From Streptomyces genisteinicus (GTDB lineage Bacteria > Actinomycetota > Actinomycetes > Streptomycetales > Streptomycetaceae): 64,000 bases of DNA. The stretch is from positions 4,784,501-4,848,500 of the forward strand of contig NZ_CP060825.1 in the NCBI RefSeq assembly GCF_014489615.1, read 5' to 3'. A program made the position numbers and the translations under genes. Under the pieces are notes generated by a model. The model worked only from the letters and a program-made list of their open reading frames with translations. It was not told the origin of the DNA and made no database searches. Below are positions 15,791 through 24,685 of the stretch, piece after piece; position 1 is the stretch's first letter, and each line of letters opens with the position of its first letter.

Positions 15791-17497
15791 ATGGACGACG
15801 GGAAGCCGACCGGACCGAAGGCGAAGTGGTGGAGCCGGCCCGGTGCGCCGCGAGCCGCCGAGCCCGCCACGACCCCGGCCGCCGATCCGGCGCCCGCCCC
15901 GCAGCCCGAGGCCGCCCCCGCTGCCGCCCCGCAGCCGGAGACCGCACCCCTCGCCGCGGCCCCCGTGCCCGCCGCGCACGCGCCCGAGACCGCCCCCGTC
16001 GCCGCGCCCGCCCCGCACGCGGAGCCCGCGACCCGGCCGGTGCCGCTGCACGACCCGGACCCGTACAGCACCCCGCCCTACGGCGGCCCCGGCCCGTGGG
16101 CGCCCGCACCGCCGGTCCAGCGCCCGGTGGCCACCCCGGCGCACGGCACGGCGGTCCCGCCGCAGTACACGGCTCCGCAGCCCGCGCCCGCGCACACGGC
16201 ACCGGGGCAGCCCGCGCCCCCGCCGGCCCCCGTGCCGCAGCAGCCCGTGGCCATGGGCCACCACCCCCACCCCCAGCCCCATCCGGTGGACGAGCGGCCG
16301 CAGCCGCTGAACTCCGTGTGGCTCCAGTACGACCCCTGGAGCGCGCCGGGCGCCCCGCTGACCGCCACGGGCGAGCCCCCGGCACCTCGGCGCCGCCGGG
16401 GCGCCCTGCTGGTCGGCGCGCTGCTCGTCGCCCTCGTCGCCGGCGGCGCCGGCGGGGCCATCGGCGTCTACGCCGAGCGCAACGGCGGCCTCACCCCGCT
16501 CGAACTGCCGCAGGCGGAGGGCGAGTCCAGGGACCGCGCGCCCGACAGCGTGGCCGGTATCGCGGCCAGCGCGCTGCCGAGCGTGGTCACCCTCCACGTC
16601 AGCGGCGCCGGGGAGCAGGGCACCGGCACCGGCTTCGTGCTGGACCGCAAGGGCCACATCCTCACCAACCACCACGTGGTCGACCCGGCGGGGGAGTCGG
16701 GCGACATCACCATCACCTTCAGCGGGGGCGAGACCGCCGAGGCCACCCTGGTCGGCAAGGACAGCGGCTACGACCTGGCCGTCGTCAAGGTCACCGGGGT
16801 GTCCGGCCTCAAGCCGCTGCCCCTCGGCAACTCCGACAGCGTCCGCGTCGGCGACCCGGTCGTCGCCATCGGGGCCCCCTTCGACCTCCAGAACACGGTC
16901 ACCGCGGGCATCATCAGCGCCAAGGAGCGCCCGATCACGGCGGGCGGCGAGAAGGGCGACGGCAGCGACATCAGCTATGTCGACGCGCTCCAGACCGACG
17001 CGCCGATAAACCCCGGCAACTCGGGCGGCCCGCTGGTGGACTCCAAGGCCCGGGTGATCGGCATCAACAGCGCCATCAGGGCCGCGGACACCGGCGGCGG
17101 CGCGGACGGCGGCCAGGCCGGTTCGATCGGCCTCGGGTTCGCCATCCCGATCAACCAGGGCAAGCGGGTCGCCGAGGAGCTGATCAACACCGGCAGGGCC
17201 ACCCACCCCGTGATCGGCGTCAGCCTGGACATGAAGTTCGCCGGTGACGGCGCGCGCGTCGGCGACAAGGGCAAGGACGACACCCCCGCCGTCACCCCCG
17301 ACGGGCCGGCGGCACGGGCGGGGATCAAGCCGGGCGACGTGATCACCGAGGTCGACGGGCAGCGGGTGCACAGCGGTGAGGAGCTGATCGTCAAGATCCG
17401 CGCGCACCGTCCCGGGGACCGGCTGGAGCTGACCGTGACCCGCGGCGGCGACGAGCGGGCGGTGACGCTGACCCTGGGGTCGGCGGACAGTTCATGA
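15791..17497 (+). CDS. htrA: HtrA/DegP-like membrane serine protease
   Basis: Predicted 568 residues, ATG 15791 with GGGGAGAGC upstream. A Pro/Ala-rich cytoplasmic region (1-200) leads to one membrane helix (about 204-228). The trypsin-like domain follows with catalytic H295 (LTNHHVVDP), D328 (SGYDLAVVKV) and S411 (NPGNSGGPLVDS). A C-terminal PDZ domain covers about 480-560 (GPAARAGIKPGDVITEVDGQ). It probably degrades or chaperones misfolded exported proteins at the outer face of the membrane. Its place after sigE and the anti-sigma gene links it to the envelope-stress response, and it may help process the anti-sigma factor. Confidence 0.93.
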   Translation: MDDGKPTGPKAKWWSRPGAPRAAEPATTPAADPAPAPQPEAAPAAAPQPETAPLAAAPVPAAHAPETAPVAAPAPHAEPATRPVPLHDPDPYSTPPYGGPGPWAPAPPVQRPVATPAHGTAVPPQYTAPQPAPAHTAPGQPAPPPAPVPQQPVAMGHHPHPQPHPVDERPQPLNSVWLQYDPWSAPGAPLTATGEPPAPRRRRGALLVGALLVALVAGGAGGAIGVYAERNGGLTPLELPQAEGESRDRAPDSVAGIAASALPSVVTLHVSGAGEQGTGTGFVLDRKGHILTNHHVVDPAGESGDITITFSGGETAEATLVGKDSGYDLAVVKVTGVSGLKPLPLGNSDSVRVGDPVVAIGAPFDLQNTVTAGIISAKERPITAGGEKGDGSDISYVDALQTDAPINPGNSGGPLVDSKARVIGINSAIRAADTGGGADGGQAGSIGLGFAIPINQGKRVAEELINTGRATHPVIGVSLDMKFAGDGARVGDKGKDDTPAVTPDGPAARAGIKPGDVITEVDGQRVHSGEELIVKIRAHRPGDRLELTVTRGGDERAVTLTLGSADSS

Positions 17498-17609
17498 CCA
17501 TCTGCGCGCCGCCCCGCAGGTACCGGGCGGACGGACGGGGCAGGTACCGTGGATCGGGTCCGGACCCCCGACGGACCCCCGGGCCACAGCGAACACGAGG
17601 AGCAGCAGG

Positions 17610-18071
17610 GTGTTCAATGACATAGGCGGACTGGAGCTGGTGGCTCTGGTCGTGCTCGCCGTGCTCATCTTCGGCCCGGACAAGCTGCCGAAGGTCATCC
17701 AGGACGCGGCCGCGTTCATCCGCAAGATCCGCGCGTTCTCGGAGAACGCCAAGGAGGACATCCGCAGCGAACTGGGGCCCGAGTTCAAGGACTTCGAGTT
17801 CGAGGACCTGAACCCCAAGGCGTACCTGCGCAAGCAGCTCGCGGAGAACGACGACCTCAAGGAGCTCAAGGAGCTCCGGAGCAGTTTCGATCTCAGGAAG
17901 GAGATCGACGACGTCACGGACGCCGTGAACGGCCGGGAGCCGTCCGGCGTGTCCGACGCCGCTGTCCCCGCGGCCGTGAACGGCACCCCCTCCGGTGGGC
18001 CCGACCTGCTGAAGAAGACCGAGAAGCCGGCCCGCGACGAGCGCCCGCCCTTCGACTCGGACGCCACCTGA
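17610..18071 (+). CDS. tatB: Twin-arginine translocase subunit TatB
   Basis: Predicted 153 residues, GTG 17610 preceded by GAGGAGCAGCAGG. The short N-terminal helix with the Tat signature (MFNDIGGLELVALVVLAVLI, then FGPDKLPKVI) and a long amphipathic, charged helical region (IRKIRAFSENAKEDIRSELG) fit TatB rather than TatA, as does the length. The glutamate in the membrane helix is the TatB-typical residue. TatB works with TatC to receive folded, twin-arginine substrates. It belongs to the sigE-htrA block, suggesting export capacity is tied to envelope stress. Confidence 0.93.
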   Translation: MFNDIGGLELVALVVLAVLIFGPDKLPKVIQDAAAFIRKIRAFSENAKEDIRSELGPEFKDFEFEDLNPKAYLRKQLAENDDLKELKELRSSFDLRKEIDDVTDAVNGREPSGVSDAAVPAAVNGTPSGGPDLLKKTEKPARDERPPFDSDAT

Positions 18072-18195
18072 CGGCTGTCAATGGCCGTCCGCGGTCGCGG
18101 GGTGGCTATTCTCTCCATCTGTCCGGCAGTGAGCGGGCCCCACGACCGGGGGCGGGCCGCTGCGGGTGCGAGTGACAGAGGAGGCGGCCGAACAG

Positions 18196-18888
18196 ATGGC
18201 TACGACAAGCCGGATGACGGCGCAGAGCACGACCGGCACCGCGCCGGACCCCGGCACCACAGCGCCGGATCCCGGTGCCGCGGCCGCGGCCGCGGCCCGG
18301 CGCACGGCCGAGGGCTTCCGCAGCGCCGCCTTCCCCTGGTACGGCCTGGACGGGGCGTTCACCGGGCCGCGCCGGCTGATGCAGGTGGGCACGGCGGCGG
18401 ACGGCACCGTGCAGCACGGCGCCGTCGGGCACGGCGACGAGCCGTCGATACGGAACGAGGCGAGCGCGGCTGACAAGGAGCGCTTCGCGGTGGTCGTGAC
18501 GGTCGCCGCGAACCCGGTGCGCCGCAGCGGCGACGGCACCGGCGTCCTGGACGCCACCACGGTCTCCTCGGCCGCCTGGCTGGCCGGGTCGGGCCTCCTG
18601 GCCCACACCTGGCCCCCGCAGCTGGACCACACCCTGCGGGACGACTGGCTGGACCAGCAGACCGAGACCGCCTTCGAACTCGCCGACGACCTGGCGGGCG
18701 AGGAGTGGTCGGCCCTGTCGCTCCCGGTGGACGGGGTGCCGACGCCGTTCCACTACCGCGAGTCCGAGTTCGGCTGGGTCCTCGCGGGCACCGCCGGGAA
18801 CGGCGTCCACATCGGCGCGTACGGGCGGGGCATGAGCGCCTACGGGCTGGCCTTCTCGGCGATCGAGGACCTCACCCCGTACCTCTGA
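18196..18888 (+). CDS. Conserved hypothetical protein
   Basis: Predicted 230 residues. ATG 18196 follows GAGGAGGCGGCCGAACAG, better placed than the in-frame GTG at 18166. The first 40 residues are Ala/Thr/Pro-rich. The remainder (AEGFRSAAFPWYGLDGAFTG; SSAAWLAGSGLLAHTWPPQL; TPFHYRESEFGWVLAGTAGN) is a soluble mixed fold ending in GRGMSAYGLAFSAIEDLTPY. I do not recognise a domain or catalytic motif, and there is no signal peptide. It follows tatB in the same direction after 125 nt and converges on mrp. Confidence 0.7.
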   Translation: MATTSRMTAQSTTGTAPDPGTTAPDPGAAAAAAARRTAEGFRSAAFPWYGLDGAFTGPRRLMQVGTAADGTVQHGAVGHGDEPSIRNEASAADKERFAVVVTVAANPVRRSGDGTGVLDATTVSSAAWLAGSGLLAHTWPPQLDHTLRDDWLDQQTETAFELADDLAGEEWSALSLPVDGVPTPFHYRESEFGWVLAGTAGNGVHIGAYGRGMSAYGLAFSAIEDLTPYL

Positions 18889-18952
18889 CGGCCCCGCGCC
18901 CGCGGCGTCCCCCGCCTCCCCGGCCGCGCACGGCCCGGGAGGCGGGCGGCCG

Positions 18953-20086
18953 TCAGAACTTGTTGCGCGGGGTGATGCCCAGCGACATGCCCGACAGGCC
19001 GCGCTGGCGTCCGCCGAGCTTGCCCGCGATCGCGCGCAGCGCGGAACCCGCGGGGGAGTCCGGGTCCGACAGGACCACCGGCCTGCCCTCGTCGCCGCCC
19101 TCGCGCAGCCGGACGTCGATCGGGATCGAGCCGAGCACCGGCACACTGGCGCCGGTGGTCTTCGTCAGCCCGTCCGCGACCTTCTGGCCGCCTCCGGTGC
19201 CGAAGACGTCGACCATCTCGTCGCAGTGCGGGCAGGGCAGGCCCGACATGTTCTCGACGACGCCCACGATCTTCTGGTGCGTCTGGACCGCGATCGAACC
19301 GGCCCGCTCGGCGACCTCGGCCGCGGCCTGCTGCGGGGTCGTGACGACGAGGATCTCGGCGTTCGGCACGAGCTGGGCGACGGAGATCGCGATGTCGCCG
19401 GTGCCCGGCGGCAGGTCGAGCAGGAGCACGTCCAGGTCGCCCCAGTAGACGTCCGCGAGGAACTGCTGGAGCGCCCGGTGCAGCATCGGCCCGCGCCACA
19501 CCACGGGCGCGTTGCCCGGGGTGAACATGCCGATGGAGATGACCTTCACGCCGTTCGCGGACGGCGGCATGATCATGTTCTCGACCTGGGTGGGCCGGCC
19601 GTCGGCGCCCAGCATGCGGGGCACGCTGTGGCCGTAGATGTCCGCGTCCACCACACCGACCTTGAGGCCGTCCGCGGCCATCGCGGCCGCCAGGTTGACG
19701 GTCACGGAGGACTTGCCGACGCCGCCCTTGCCGGAGGCCACCGCGTAGACGCGGGTCAGCGAGCCGGGCTTGGCGAAGGGCACCTCGCGCTCCGCGGTGG
19801 TGCCGCGCAGCGAGGCCGCGAGGTCCTTGCGCTGCTCGTCGCTCATCACGTCCAGCGTGACGTCCACCGCCGTGACGCCGTCGAGACGGGCGACCGCCTC
19901 CGTGACGTTCTTGGTGATGGTGTCCCGCATGGGGCAACCCGAGACGGTCAGGTACACCGTGACGGCGACCGTGCCGTCGTCCCCGACCGTGACCGACTTC
20001 ACCATGCCCAGATCGGTGATCGGTCGGTTGATCTCGGGGTCGTTCACCGTCGCCAGTGCCTCGAGCACCGCGTCTTCCGTAGCCAT
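18953..20086 (-). CDS. mrp: Mrp/NBP35-type iron-sulfur carrier ATPase
   Basis: Predicted 377 residues, ATG 20086. Residues 1-90 are a DUF59/MIP18 domain (DAVLEALATVNDPEINRPIT; SGCPMRDTI). The deviant Walker A, VASGKGGVGKSSVTVNLAAA, sits near 113-132. Switch and ADP-binding segments are LLDLPPGTGDIAISV and VVTTPQQAAAEVAERA. The CxxC of LPCPHCDEM can bridge an Fe-S cluster between two subunits. It is a cytoplasmic ATP-dependent Fe-S cluster carrier. The DUF1003 and MgtE-like genes lie upstream on the same strand, an order also seen around Rv1229c-Rv1232c. Confidence 0.92.
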   Translation of the reverse strand: MATEDAVLEALATVNDPEINRPITDLGMVKSVTVGDDGTVAVTVYLTVSGCPMRDTITKNVTEAVARLDGVTAVDVTLDVMSDEQRKDLAASLRGTTAEREVPFAKPGSLTRVYAVASGKGGVGKSSVTVNLAAAMAADGLKVGVVDADIYGHSVPRMLGADGRPTQVENMIMPPSANGVKVISIGMFTPGNAPVVWRGPMLHRALQQFLADVYWGDLDVLLLDLPPGTGDIAISVAQLVPNAEILVVTTPQQAAAEVAERAGSIAVQTHQKIVGVVENMSGLPCPHCDEMVDVFGTGGGQKVADGLTKTTGASVPVLGSIPIDVRLREGGDEGRPVVLSDPDSPAGSALRAIAGKLGGRQRGLSGMSLGITPRNKF

Positions 20087-20130
20087 ACCGACGATGGTAC
20101 GGCGCTGCCCGCCGCCTCCGGAAAGACCCG

Positions 20131-20721
20131 TCAGCGGTCGCCTTCGTCACGGTGGTCCGCGGCCCGTGCCGGGAATACGTCGCGCCGCTCCTCCAGCTCC
20201 CGGACCAGGTCCTCCAGTTCCGAGCGGATCCAGTCGCGGGTGGCGACCTCGCCGAGGCCCATCCGCAGGGCCGCGATCTCCCGGGTCAGGTACTCGGTGT
20301 CCGCGATGGACCGCTCGTTCTGCTTGCGGTCCTGCTCCAGGTTGACCCGGTCCCGGTCGTCCTGCCGGTTCTGCGCCAGCAGGATCAGGGGCGCGGCGTA
20401 GGAGGCCTGGAGCGACAGCACCAGGGTCAGGAAGATGAACGGGTACTCGTCGAAGCGCAGGTGGGCGGGGGCGGCGATGTTCCACAGCACCCAGGCGACG
20501 ATCGTCAGGGTCATCCAGACGAGGAAGCGGCCGGTGCCGAGGAACCGCGCGATCTTCTCCGAGAGCCGCCCGAACGCCTCCGGGTCGTACTCCGGCAGCA
20601 GGCTCCGGCGCGGCGGCCGCGGCAGGTCGAGGCGCACCCGGCGCGAGGAGGCGCTGGCGCCCGCCGGCATCCGGTCGCGCGTCTCCCCGCGGTCGCCCTG
20701 CCCGGCGTCGCCGCTACCCAT
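20131..20721 (-). CDS. DUF1003 membrane protein
   Basis: Predicted 196 residues. Two adjacent helices (FLVWMTLTIVAWVLWNIAAP and PFIFLTLVLSLQASYAAPLI) and the DUF1003 signature LLAQNRQDDRDRVNLEQDRK are present. A C-terminal coiled coil (TEYLTREIAALRMGLGEVAT) follows. Its ATG lies inside the end of the MgtE-like gene (8-nt overlap), so translation is coupled. The family is uncharacterised. Coupling to a CBS/MgtE-N protein suggests a role in divalent-cation sensing or transport, but this is inference. Confidence 0.88.
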   Translation of the reverse strand: MGSGDAGQGDRGETRDRMPAGASASSRRVRLDLPRPPRRSLLPEYDPEAFGRLSEKIARFLGTGRFLVWMTLTIVAWVLWNIAAPAHLRFDEYPFIFLTLVLSLQASYAAPLILLAQNRQDDRDRVNLEQDRKQNERSIADTEYLTREIAALRMGLGEVATRDWIRSELEDLVRELEERRDVFPARAADHRDEGDR

Positions 20722-21976
20722 GGGCGGACTCCTCGAACTCGGTCTCCCGCCAGTCGTCGGGCAGCAGGTGGTCCAGCACGTCGTCGACGGTGACCGCTCC
20801 CAGCAGGGAGCCGCTCTCGTCCACGACCGGCGCGGCGACCATGTTGTACGCGGCCAGGTAGCTGGTGACGGCCGGCAGCGCCGTGTCCGGCGACAGCGGC
20901 GGGAGGTCGCTGTCGACGATCGAGCTGACCAGGGTGAACGGCGGGTCCCGCAGCAGCCGCTGGAAGTGCACCGTGCCCAGGTACTTGCCGGTCGGGGTCT
21001 CGTCCGGCGGGCGGCAGACGTACACCTGGGCGGCGAGCGCGGGGGAGAGGTCGGCCACCCGCACGCGGGCCAGGGCGTCGGCGACCGTGGCGTCCGGCCG
21101 CAGCACGATCGGCTCGGTGGTCATCAGACCGCCCGCGGTCCGTTCCTCGTACGACATCAGCCGGCGCACGTCGGCCGCGTCGTCGGGCCGCATCAGGGTC
21201 AGCAGCCGTTCCTTGTCCTCCTCCGGGAGCTCGGAGAGCAGGTCGGCGGCGTCGTCCGGGTCCATGGCCTCCAGCACGTCGGCCGCCCGCTCCTCCTTGA
21301 GCTTGCCGAGGATCTCGACCTGGTCGTCGTCGGGCAGCTCCTCCAGCACGTCGGCCAGCCGGTCGTCGTCGAGGGCGGCGGCGACCTCGGCCCGGCGCTT
21401 GGGCGACAGGTGGTGCAGCACGTTGGCGAGGTCGGCGGGGCGCAGCTGCTCGAAGGTGGCGAGCAGGCTCTCCGCGCCCTGGCCGTCCTCCTCCAGCGAG
21501 AAGCCGGTGACCGCGGACCACTCCACCGTCAGCGCCTCGCCCTTGCGGCGCAGCGCGCCCCCCTTGCCCTTGCGGACGAAGACCTTGTCGATCTCCCAGT
21601 CGCGGCGGGCGGGAAGCTGCTGGACGGCGACGTCGAGGACGGTGACCTCCTCGCCGCTCTCCACCAGGCGCACCCGCCGGTCGAGCAGCTCGCCGAGGAC
21701 GAGGCGCTCGGTGGGGCGCTGCTCGAAGCGGCGCACGTTCAGCACACCGGTCGTGATGACCTGTCCGGACTCCACGCCCGTCACCCGTGTCATGGGCAGG
21801 AAGATCCGGCGGCGGCTGATCACCTCGACGACGAGCCCCAGCAGCCGCGGCGGCCGGCGCCCGACGCGAAGCATCGCCACCAGATCGCGCACCCGGCCGA
21901 CCTGGTCGCCGTTGGGGTCGAAGACGGGCACGCCCGCGAGATGCGAGACGAAGACCCGGGGCGCGCCCGCCGCCAT
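20714..21976 (-). CDS. PRC-barrel, MgtE N-terminal and CBS domain protein without channel
   Basis: Predicted 420 residues. It opens with a PRC-barrel-like part (VFVSHLAGVPVFDPNGDQVG). A helical MgtE-N superhelix spans about 170-280 (LADVLEELPDDDQVEILGKL; EAMDPDDAADLLSELPEEDK). Tandem CBS domains cover about 285-410 (MTTEPIVLRPDATVADALAR; GSLLGAVTVDDVLDHLLPDD). The pore-forming membrane domain of true MgtE is absent. The acidic MgtE-N/CBS unit binds Mg2+ in the transporter, so this may be a stand-alone Mg2+ sensor working with the coupled DUF1003 membrane protein. It resembles Rv1232c. Confidence 0.85.
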   Translation of the reverse strand: MAAGAPRVFVSHLAGVPVFDPNGDQVGRVRDLVAMLRVGRRPPRLLGLVVEVISRRRIFLPMTRVTGVESGQVITTGVLNVRRFEQRPTERLVLGELLDRRVRLVESGEEVTVLDVAVQQLPARRDWEIDKVFVRKGKGGALRRKGEALTVEWSAVTGFSLEEDGQGAESLLATFEQLRPADLANVLHHLSPKRRAEVAAALDDDRLADVLEELPDDDQVEILGKLKEERAADVLEAMDPDDAADLLSELPEEDKERLLTLMRPDDAADVRRLMSYEERTAGGLMTTEPIVLRPDATVADALARVRVADLSPALAAQVYVCRPPDETPTGKYLGTVHFQRLLRDPPFTLVSSIVDSDLPPLSPDTALPAVTSYLAAYNMVAAPVVDESGSLLGAVTVDDVLDHLLPDDWRETEFEESAHG

Positions 21977-22142
21977 ACCGCGCCTCCTTTGCCGTGAAAC
22001 CTGCTGTTCGACGGGTTCAGGCTAGCCCGTACCGTTCCGCGGCGCCCCCGGCCCACCTCCGTACGGCTGGCTGCGGGCACGCCCGGGGCACACAGGTACG
22101 CTGCGGTCTGCCAACCCCCCAGAGATGAGAGGCAGGGTGCCG

Positions 22143-22904
22143 GTGACTCCCCTCCCTTCGGCCGGACGCGCGGGCCGGGCCGCTCTCGCCGCGGTGCTGT
22201 GCGCCGGTCTTGCGGTCGGACTCACGGCCTGCGGCGAGGACCCGGACGCGGGTACGAACGGGATCGGCAAGCTCGGTGCCGAGGAGATCGAGGAGAAGGC
22301 GCGCGCCGCGGTGGACGGGGCGGACGCGGTCCGCCTCTCCGGGAGCCTGGTCAGCAAGGACGGCACCTACAAGCTCAACATGCGCCTCAAGCAGGAGGGC
22401 GCGAGCGGTTCGGTGACCTCGAAGGACAACACCTTCGAGCTGCTGCGGATCGGCGACGCCCTCTTCCTCAAGGCCGACGCCGGCTTCTGGATCGGTGCCG
22501 ACGGGGACGGCGAGGAGGGGAAGGCCGACGCGGAGGCGGCGAAGAAGCTCGGCGACAAGTACGTGAAGGTGCCTCAGAACGACCCCTCGTACAAGCGCTT
22601 CCGGGTCTTCACCGAGATGGACGTGCTGCTGGACGGCCTGCTCGGGATGCAGGGGGAACTGAGCAAGGGCGACCGGACGCAGGTCGGCGGGGTCAAGACC
22701 GTCAAGGTGCTCGCCGACGAGGGCTCCGGCGGGGTGCTCGACGTGTCGCTGATCGGGGAGCCCTATCCGCTCCAGTTCGCCCGGGCGGCCGGCGCGGGCG
22801 TGCTGCTGCTCGGCGAATGGGACAAGGACTTCCCGCTCGCCGAACCCGCCGAGGACGACATCCTCGACTACGGCGGTCAGCTGCCGACGTCGTCCGGGGA
22901 CTGA
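22143..22904 (+). CDS. Lipoprotein of the LppX/LprAFG-like type
   Basis: About 253 residues from GTG 22143; ATG 22125 and GTG 22137 are alternative in-frame starts, and GAGAGGCAGG at 22127-22136 favours the GTGs. A signal peptide ends in the lipobox LTAC (AGLAVGLTACGEDPDAGTNG). The mature protein has the pattern AAVDGADAVRLSGSLVSKDG, DTFELLRIGDALFL-like strands (NTFELLRIGDALFLKADAGF) and a long beta-rich body, as in actinobacterial LppX-type lipoproteins with a lipid-binding half-barrel. It shares this pattern with the lipoprotein at 58234. Ligand unknown; likely on the outer face of the membrane. Confidence 0.75.
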   Translation: MTPLPSAGRAGRAALAAVLCAGLAVGLTACGEDPDAGTNGIGKLGAEEIEEKARAAVDGADAVRLSGSLVSKDGTYKLNMRLKQEGASGSVTSKDNTFELLRIGDALFLKADAGFWIGADGDGEEGKADAEAAKKLGDKYVKVPQNDPSYKRFRVFTEMDVLLDGLLGMQGELSKGDRTQVGGVKTVKVLADEGSGGVLDVSLIGEPYPLQFARAAGAGVLLLGEWDKDFPLAEPAEDDILDYGGQLPTSSGD

Positions 22905-22957
22905 CGGCCGCCCCTCCCGGGGACTGACGGCCCGCCCCCGCCCCGGGGCCCGGGGCG

Positions 22958-23467
22958 TCAGCGGCGCCGGGAGCGCTTCAGGAGCAGCTTCGGCAGCCCC
23001 GCCGGGACCGCACGGCGGGTGACCGCACCGCTGGGCAGCGGGGGCGCGGCCAGGGACTCGCCCGACATCTCGGTGAACGCCTCGCGGGGCTCCAGGCGCA
23101 GGACGCGGCACTCGCGGGCCCAGCGCTCCGTCATCCGTTCGGCGTCGGGCGCGTTCAGCCGCTTCCCCTTGAGTTCGCCGACGGCCGCGTCCCACTCCGG
23201 CGATCCGGGCGCCAACTGCCGTACCGAGGCGGTCCAGACGACGAGCCGGCCGCCCTTGTCCTTGCTGCGGACGGTCACTTCGGCGGCGCCGCCGTCCCGC
23301 AGCCCGGGCAGCGGCTGCTCGCCCGGTCCGTCGCCGACGACATGCGCGGCGCCCTCGTGCCACACGTGCCACAGGGCGCGTGCCGGTCCGTCGCCGCGGA
23401 CCCAGACGAGGCCGGACTTCCTGGTGGCCTCCTCGACGAGCGCCTTCGCCAGCGGTGGGGTTGTCAT
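22958..23467 (-). CDS. Uncharacterised protein, possibly a flavin split-barrel fold
   Basis: Predicted 169 residues from ATG 23467 (MTTPPLAKALVEEATRKSGL); the longer reading starts inside the adjacent inverted repeat and is unlikely. The strand pattern LVWVRGDGPARALWHVWHEG, AAHVVGDGPGEQPLPGL and EVTVRSKDKGGRLVVWTASV resembles split-barrel FMN/F420-binding proteins, but no diagnostic residue is certain. The C-terminus is basic (PKLLLKRSRRR). It lies downstream of corA on the same strand, separated from it by the inverted repeat at 23505-23571. Confidence 0.55.
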   Translation of the reverse strand: MTTPPLAKALVEEATRKSGLVWVRGDGPARALWHVWHEGAAHVVGDGPGEQPLPGLRDGGAAEVTVRSKDKGGRLVVWTASVRQLAPGSPEWDAAVGELKGKRLNAPDAERMTERWARECRVLRLEPREAFTEMSGESLAAPPLPSGAVTRRAVPAGLPKLLLKRSRRR

Positions 23468-23504
23468 GCCCCAGAGCCTACCGAGCGCCCCGCGCCCGGG
23501 CCCC

Positions 23505-23571
23505 AGGCCTTGTCTGACACATCCCGCCTGGCGCCCTTCGGGCGGACGGCGCCATGTGTCAGACAAGGCCT
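23505..23571. repeat. 18-bp perfect inverted repeat, MITE-like or bidirectional terminator
   Basis: AGGCCTTGTCTGACACAT (23505-23522) has its exact complement at 23554-23571, enclosing 31 bp that can form a further weaker stem. The right end supplies part of the corA stop (CTAGGCC on the minus strand). The ends look like terminal inverted repeats of a miniature element, but no clear target duplication is visible. It could equally work as the corA terminator. Confidence 0.7.
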
Positions 23572-24685
23572 AGAGCCAGCCGTTCCGCTTGAGGGAGCGG
23601 TGGATCGCGAAGCAGACCACGGCGATGCCGGTGAGCACCATCGGGTAGCCGTACTTCCACTGGAGCTCCGGCATGTGCTCGAAGTTCATGCCGTAGATGC
23701 CGCAGACCGCCGTCGGGACGGCGATGATCGCCGCCCAGGAGGTGATCTTGCGCATGTCCTCGTTCTGCGCGACGGTCGCCTGGGCGAGGTTGGCCTGGAG
23801 GATGGAGTTCAGGAGTTCGTCGAAGCCGATGACCTCCTCCTGGACGCGGGCCAGGTGGTCGGCGACGTCGCGGAAGTACTTCTGGATGTCCGGGTCCACC
23901 AGGCGCATCGGCCGCTCGCTCAGCAGCTGCATCGGGCGCAGCAGCGGGGAGACCGCCCGCTTGAACTCCAGCACCTCGCGCTTGAGCTGGTAGATCCGGC
24001 CCGCGTCGCTGCCGCGCGGGCCGCCCTTCGCGGGCGCGGAGAAGACGTCGATCTCCACCTCGTCGATGTCGTCCTGCACGGCGGACGCCACGGCGATGTA
24101 TCCGTCGACCACGTGGTCGGCGATGGCGTGGAGGACCGCGGAGGGTCCCTTGGACAGCAGGTCGGCGTCCTTCTGGAGGCCGTAGCGCAGGGCGCGCAGC
24201 GAGCCCTTGCCGCCGTGCCGGACCGTGATGACGAAGTCCTGCCCGGTGAAGACCATGACCTCGCCGGTCTCCACCACCTCGCTGGTGGCAGTCAGTTCGG
24301 CGTGCTCCACGTAGTGGATCGTCTTGAAGACCGTGAAGAGGGTGTCGTCGTAGCGCTCCAGCTTGGGCCGCTGGTGGGCGTGGACGGCGTCCTCGACGGC
24401 CAGCGGGTGCAGTCCGAACTCGGCCGCGATGCCCGCGAATTCGGATTCCGTCGGCTCGTGCAGGCCGATCCAGGCGAAGCCGCCCCCCTCGCGCACCCGG
24501 AGCATCGCCTCGCGGGGCGTCAGGCAGTCGGCGCTCTCCAGCCGCTCGCCGTCGCGGTAGACGGCGCAGTCGACGACGGCGCTGGAGGCGGAGGGGTCGC
24601 GGGTGGTGTCGTAGGAGTTGTAGGGCGCGCTGCTCTTGCGGAGCGAGGGGCGGACCGCTGCGCGCAGGTCACGGATCATCGACAT
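23570..24685 (-). CDS. corA: CorA-type magnesium/cobalt channel
   Basis: Predicted 371 residues, ATG 24685 with AAGGAGCCAGCC upstream. A large cytoplasmic domain precedes two C-terminal helices. The GMN signature is intact (IYGMNFEHMPELQW) at the end of the first helix (KITSWAAIIAVPTAVCGIYG). The tail ends in the basic SLKRNGWL typical of CorA. It forms a pentameric Mg2+ channel gated by intracellular Mg2+. The gene has an unusually long, structured 5' leader, and its stop codon touches the inverted repeat downstream. Confidence 0.93.
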   Translation of the reverse strand: MSMIRDLRAAVRPSLRKSSAPYNSYDTTRDPSASSAVVDCAVYRDGERLESADCLTPREAMLRVREGGGFAWIGLHEPTESEFAGIAAEFGLHPLAVEDAVHAHQRPKLERYDDTLFTVFKTIHYVEHAELTATSEVVETGEVMVFTGQDFVITVRHGGKGSLRALRYGLQKDADLLSKGPSAVLHAIADHVVDGYIAVASAVQDDIDEVEIDVFSAPAKGGPRGSDAGRIYQLKREVLEFKRAVSPLLRPMQLLSERPMRLVDPDIQKYFRDVADHLARVQEEVIGFDELLNSILQANLAQATVAQNEDMRKITSWAAIIAVPTAVCGIYGMNFEHMPELQWKYGYPMVLTGIAVVCFAIHRSLKRNGWL

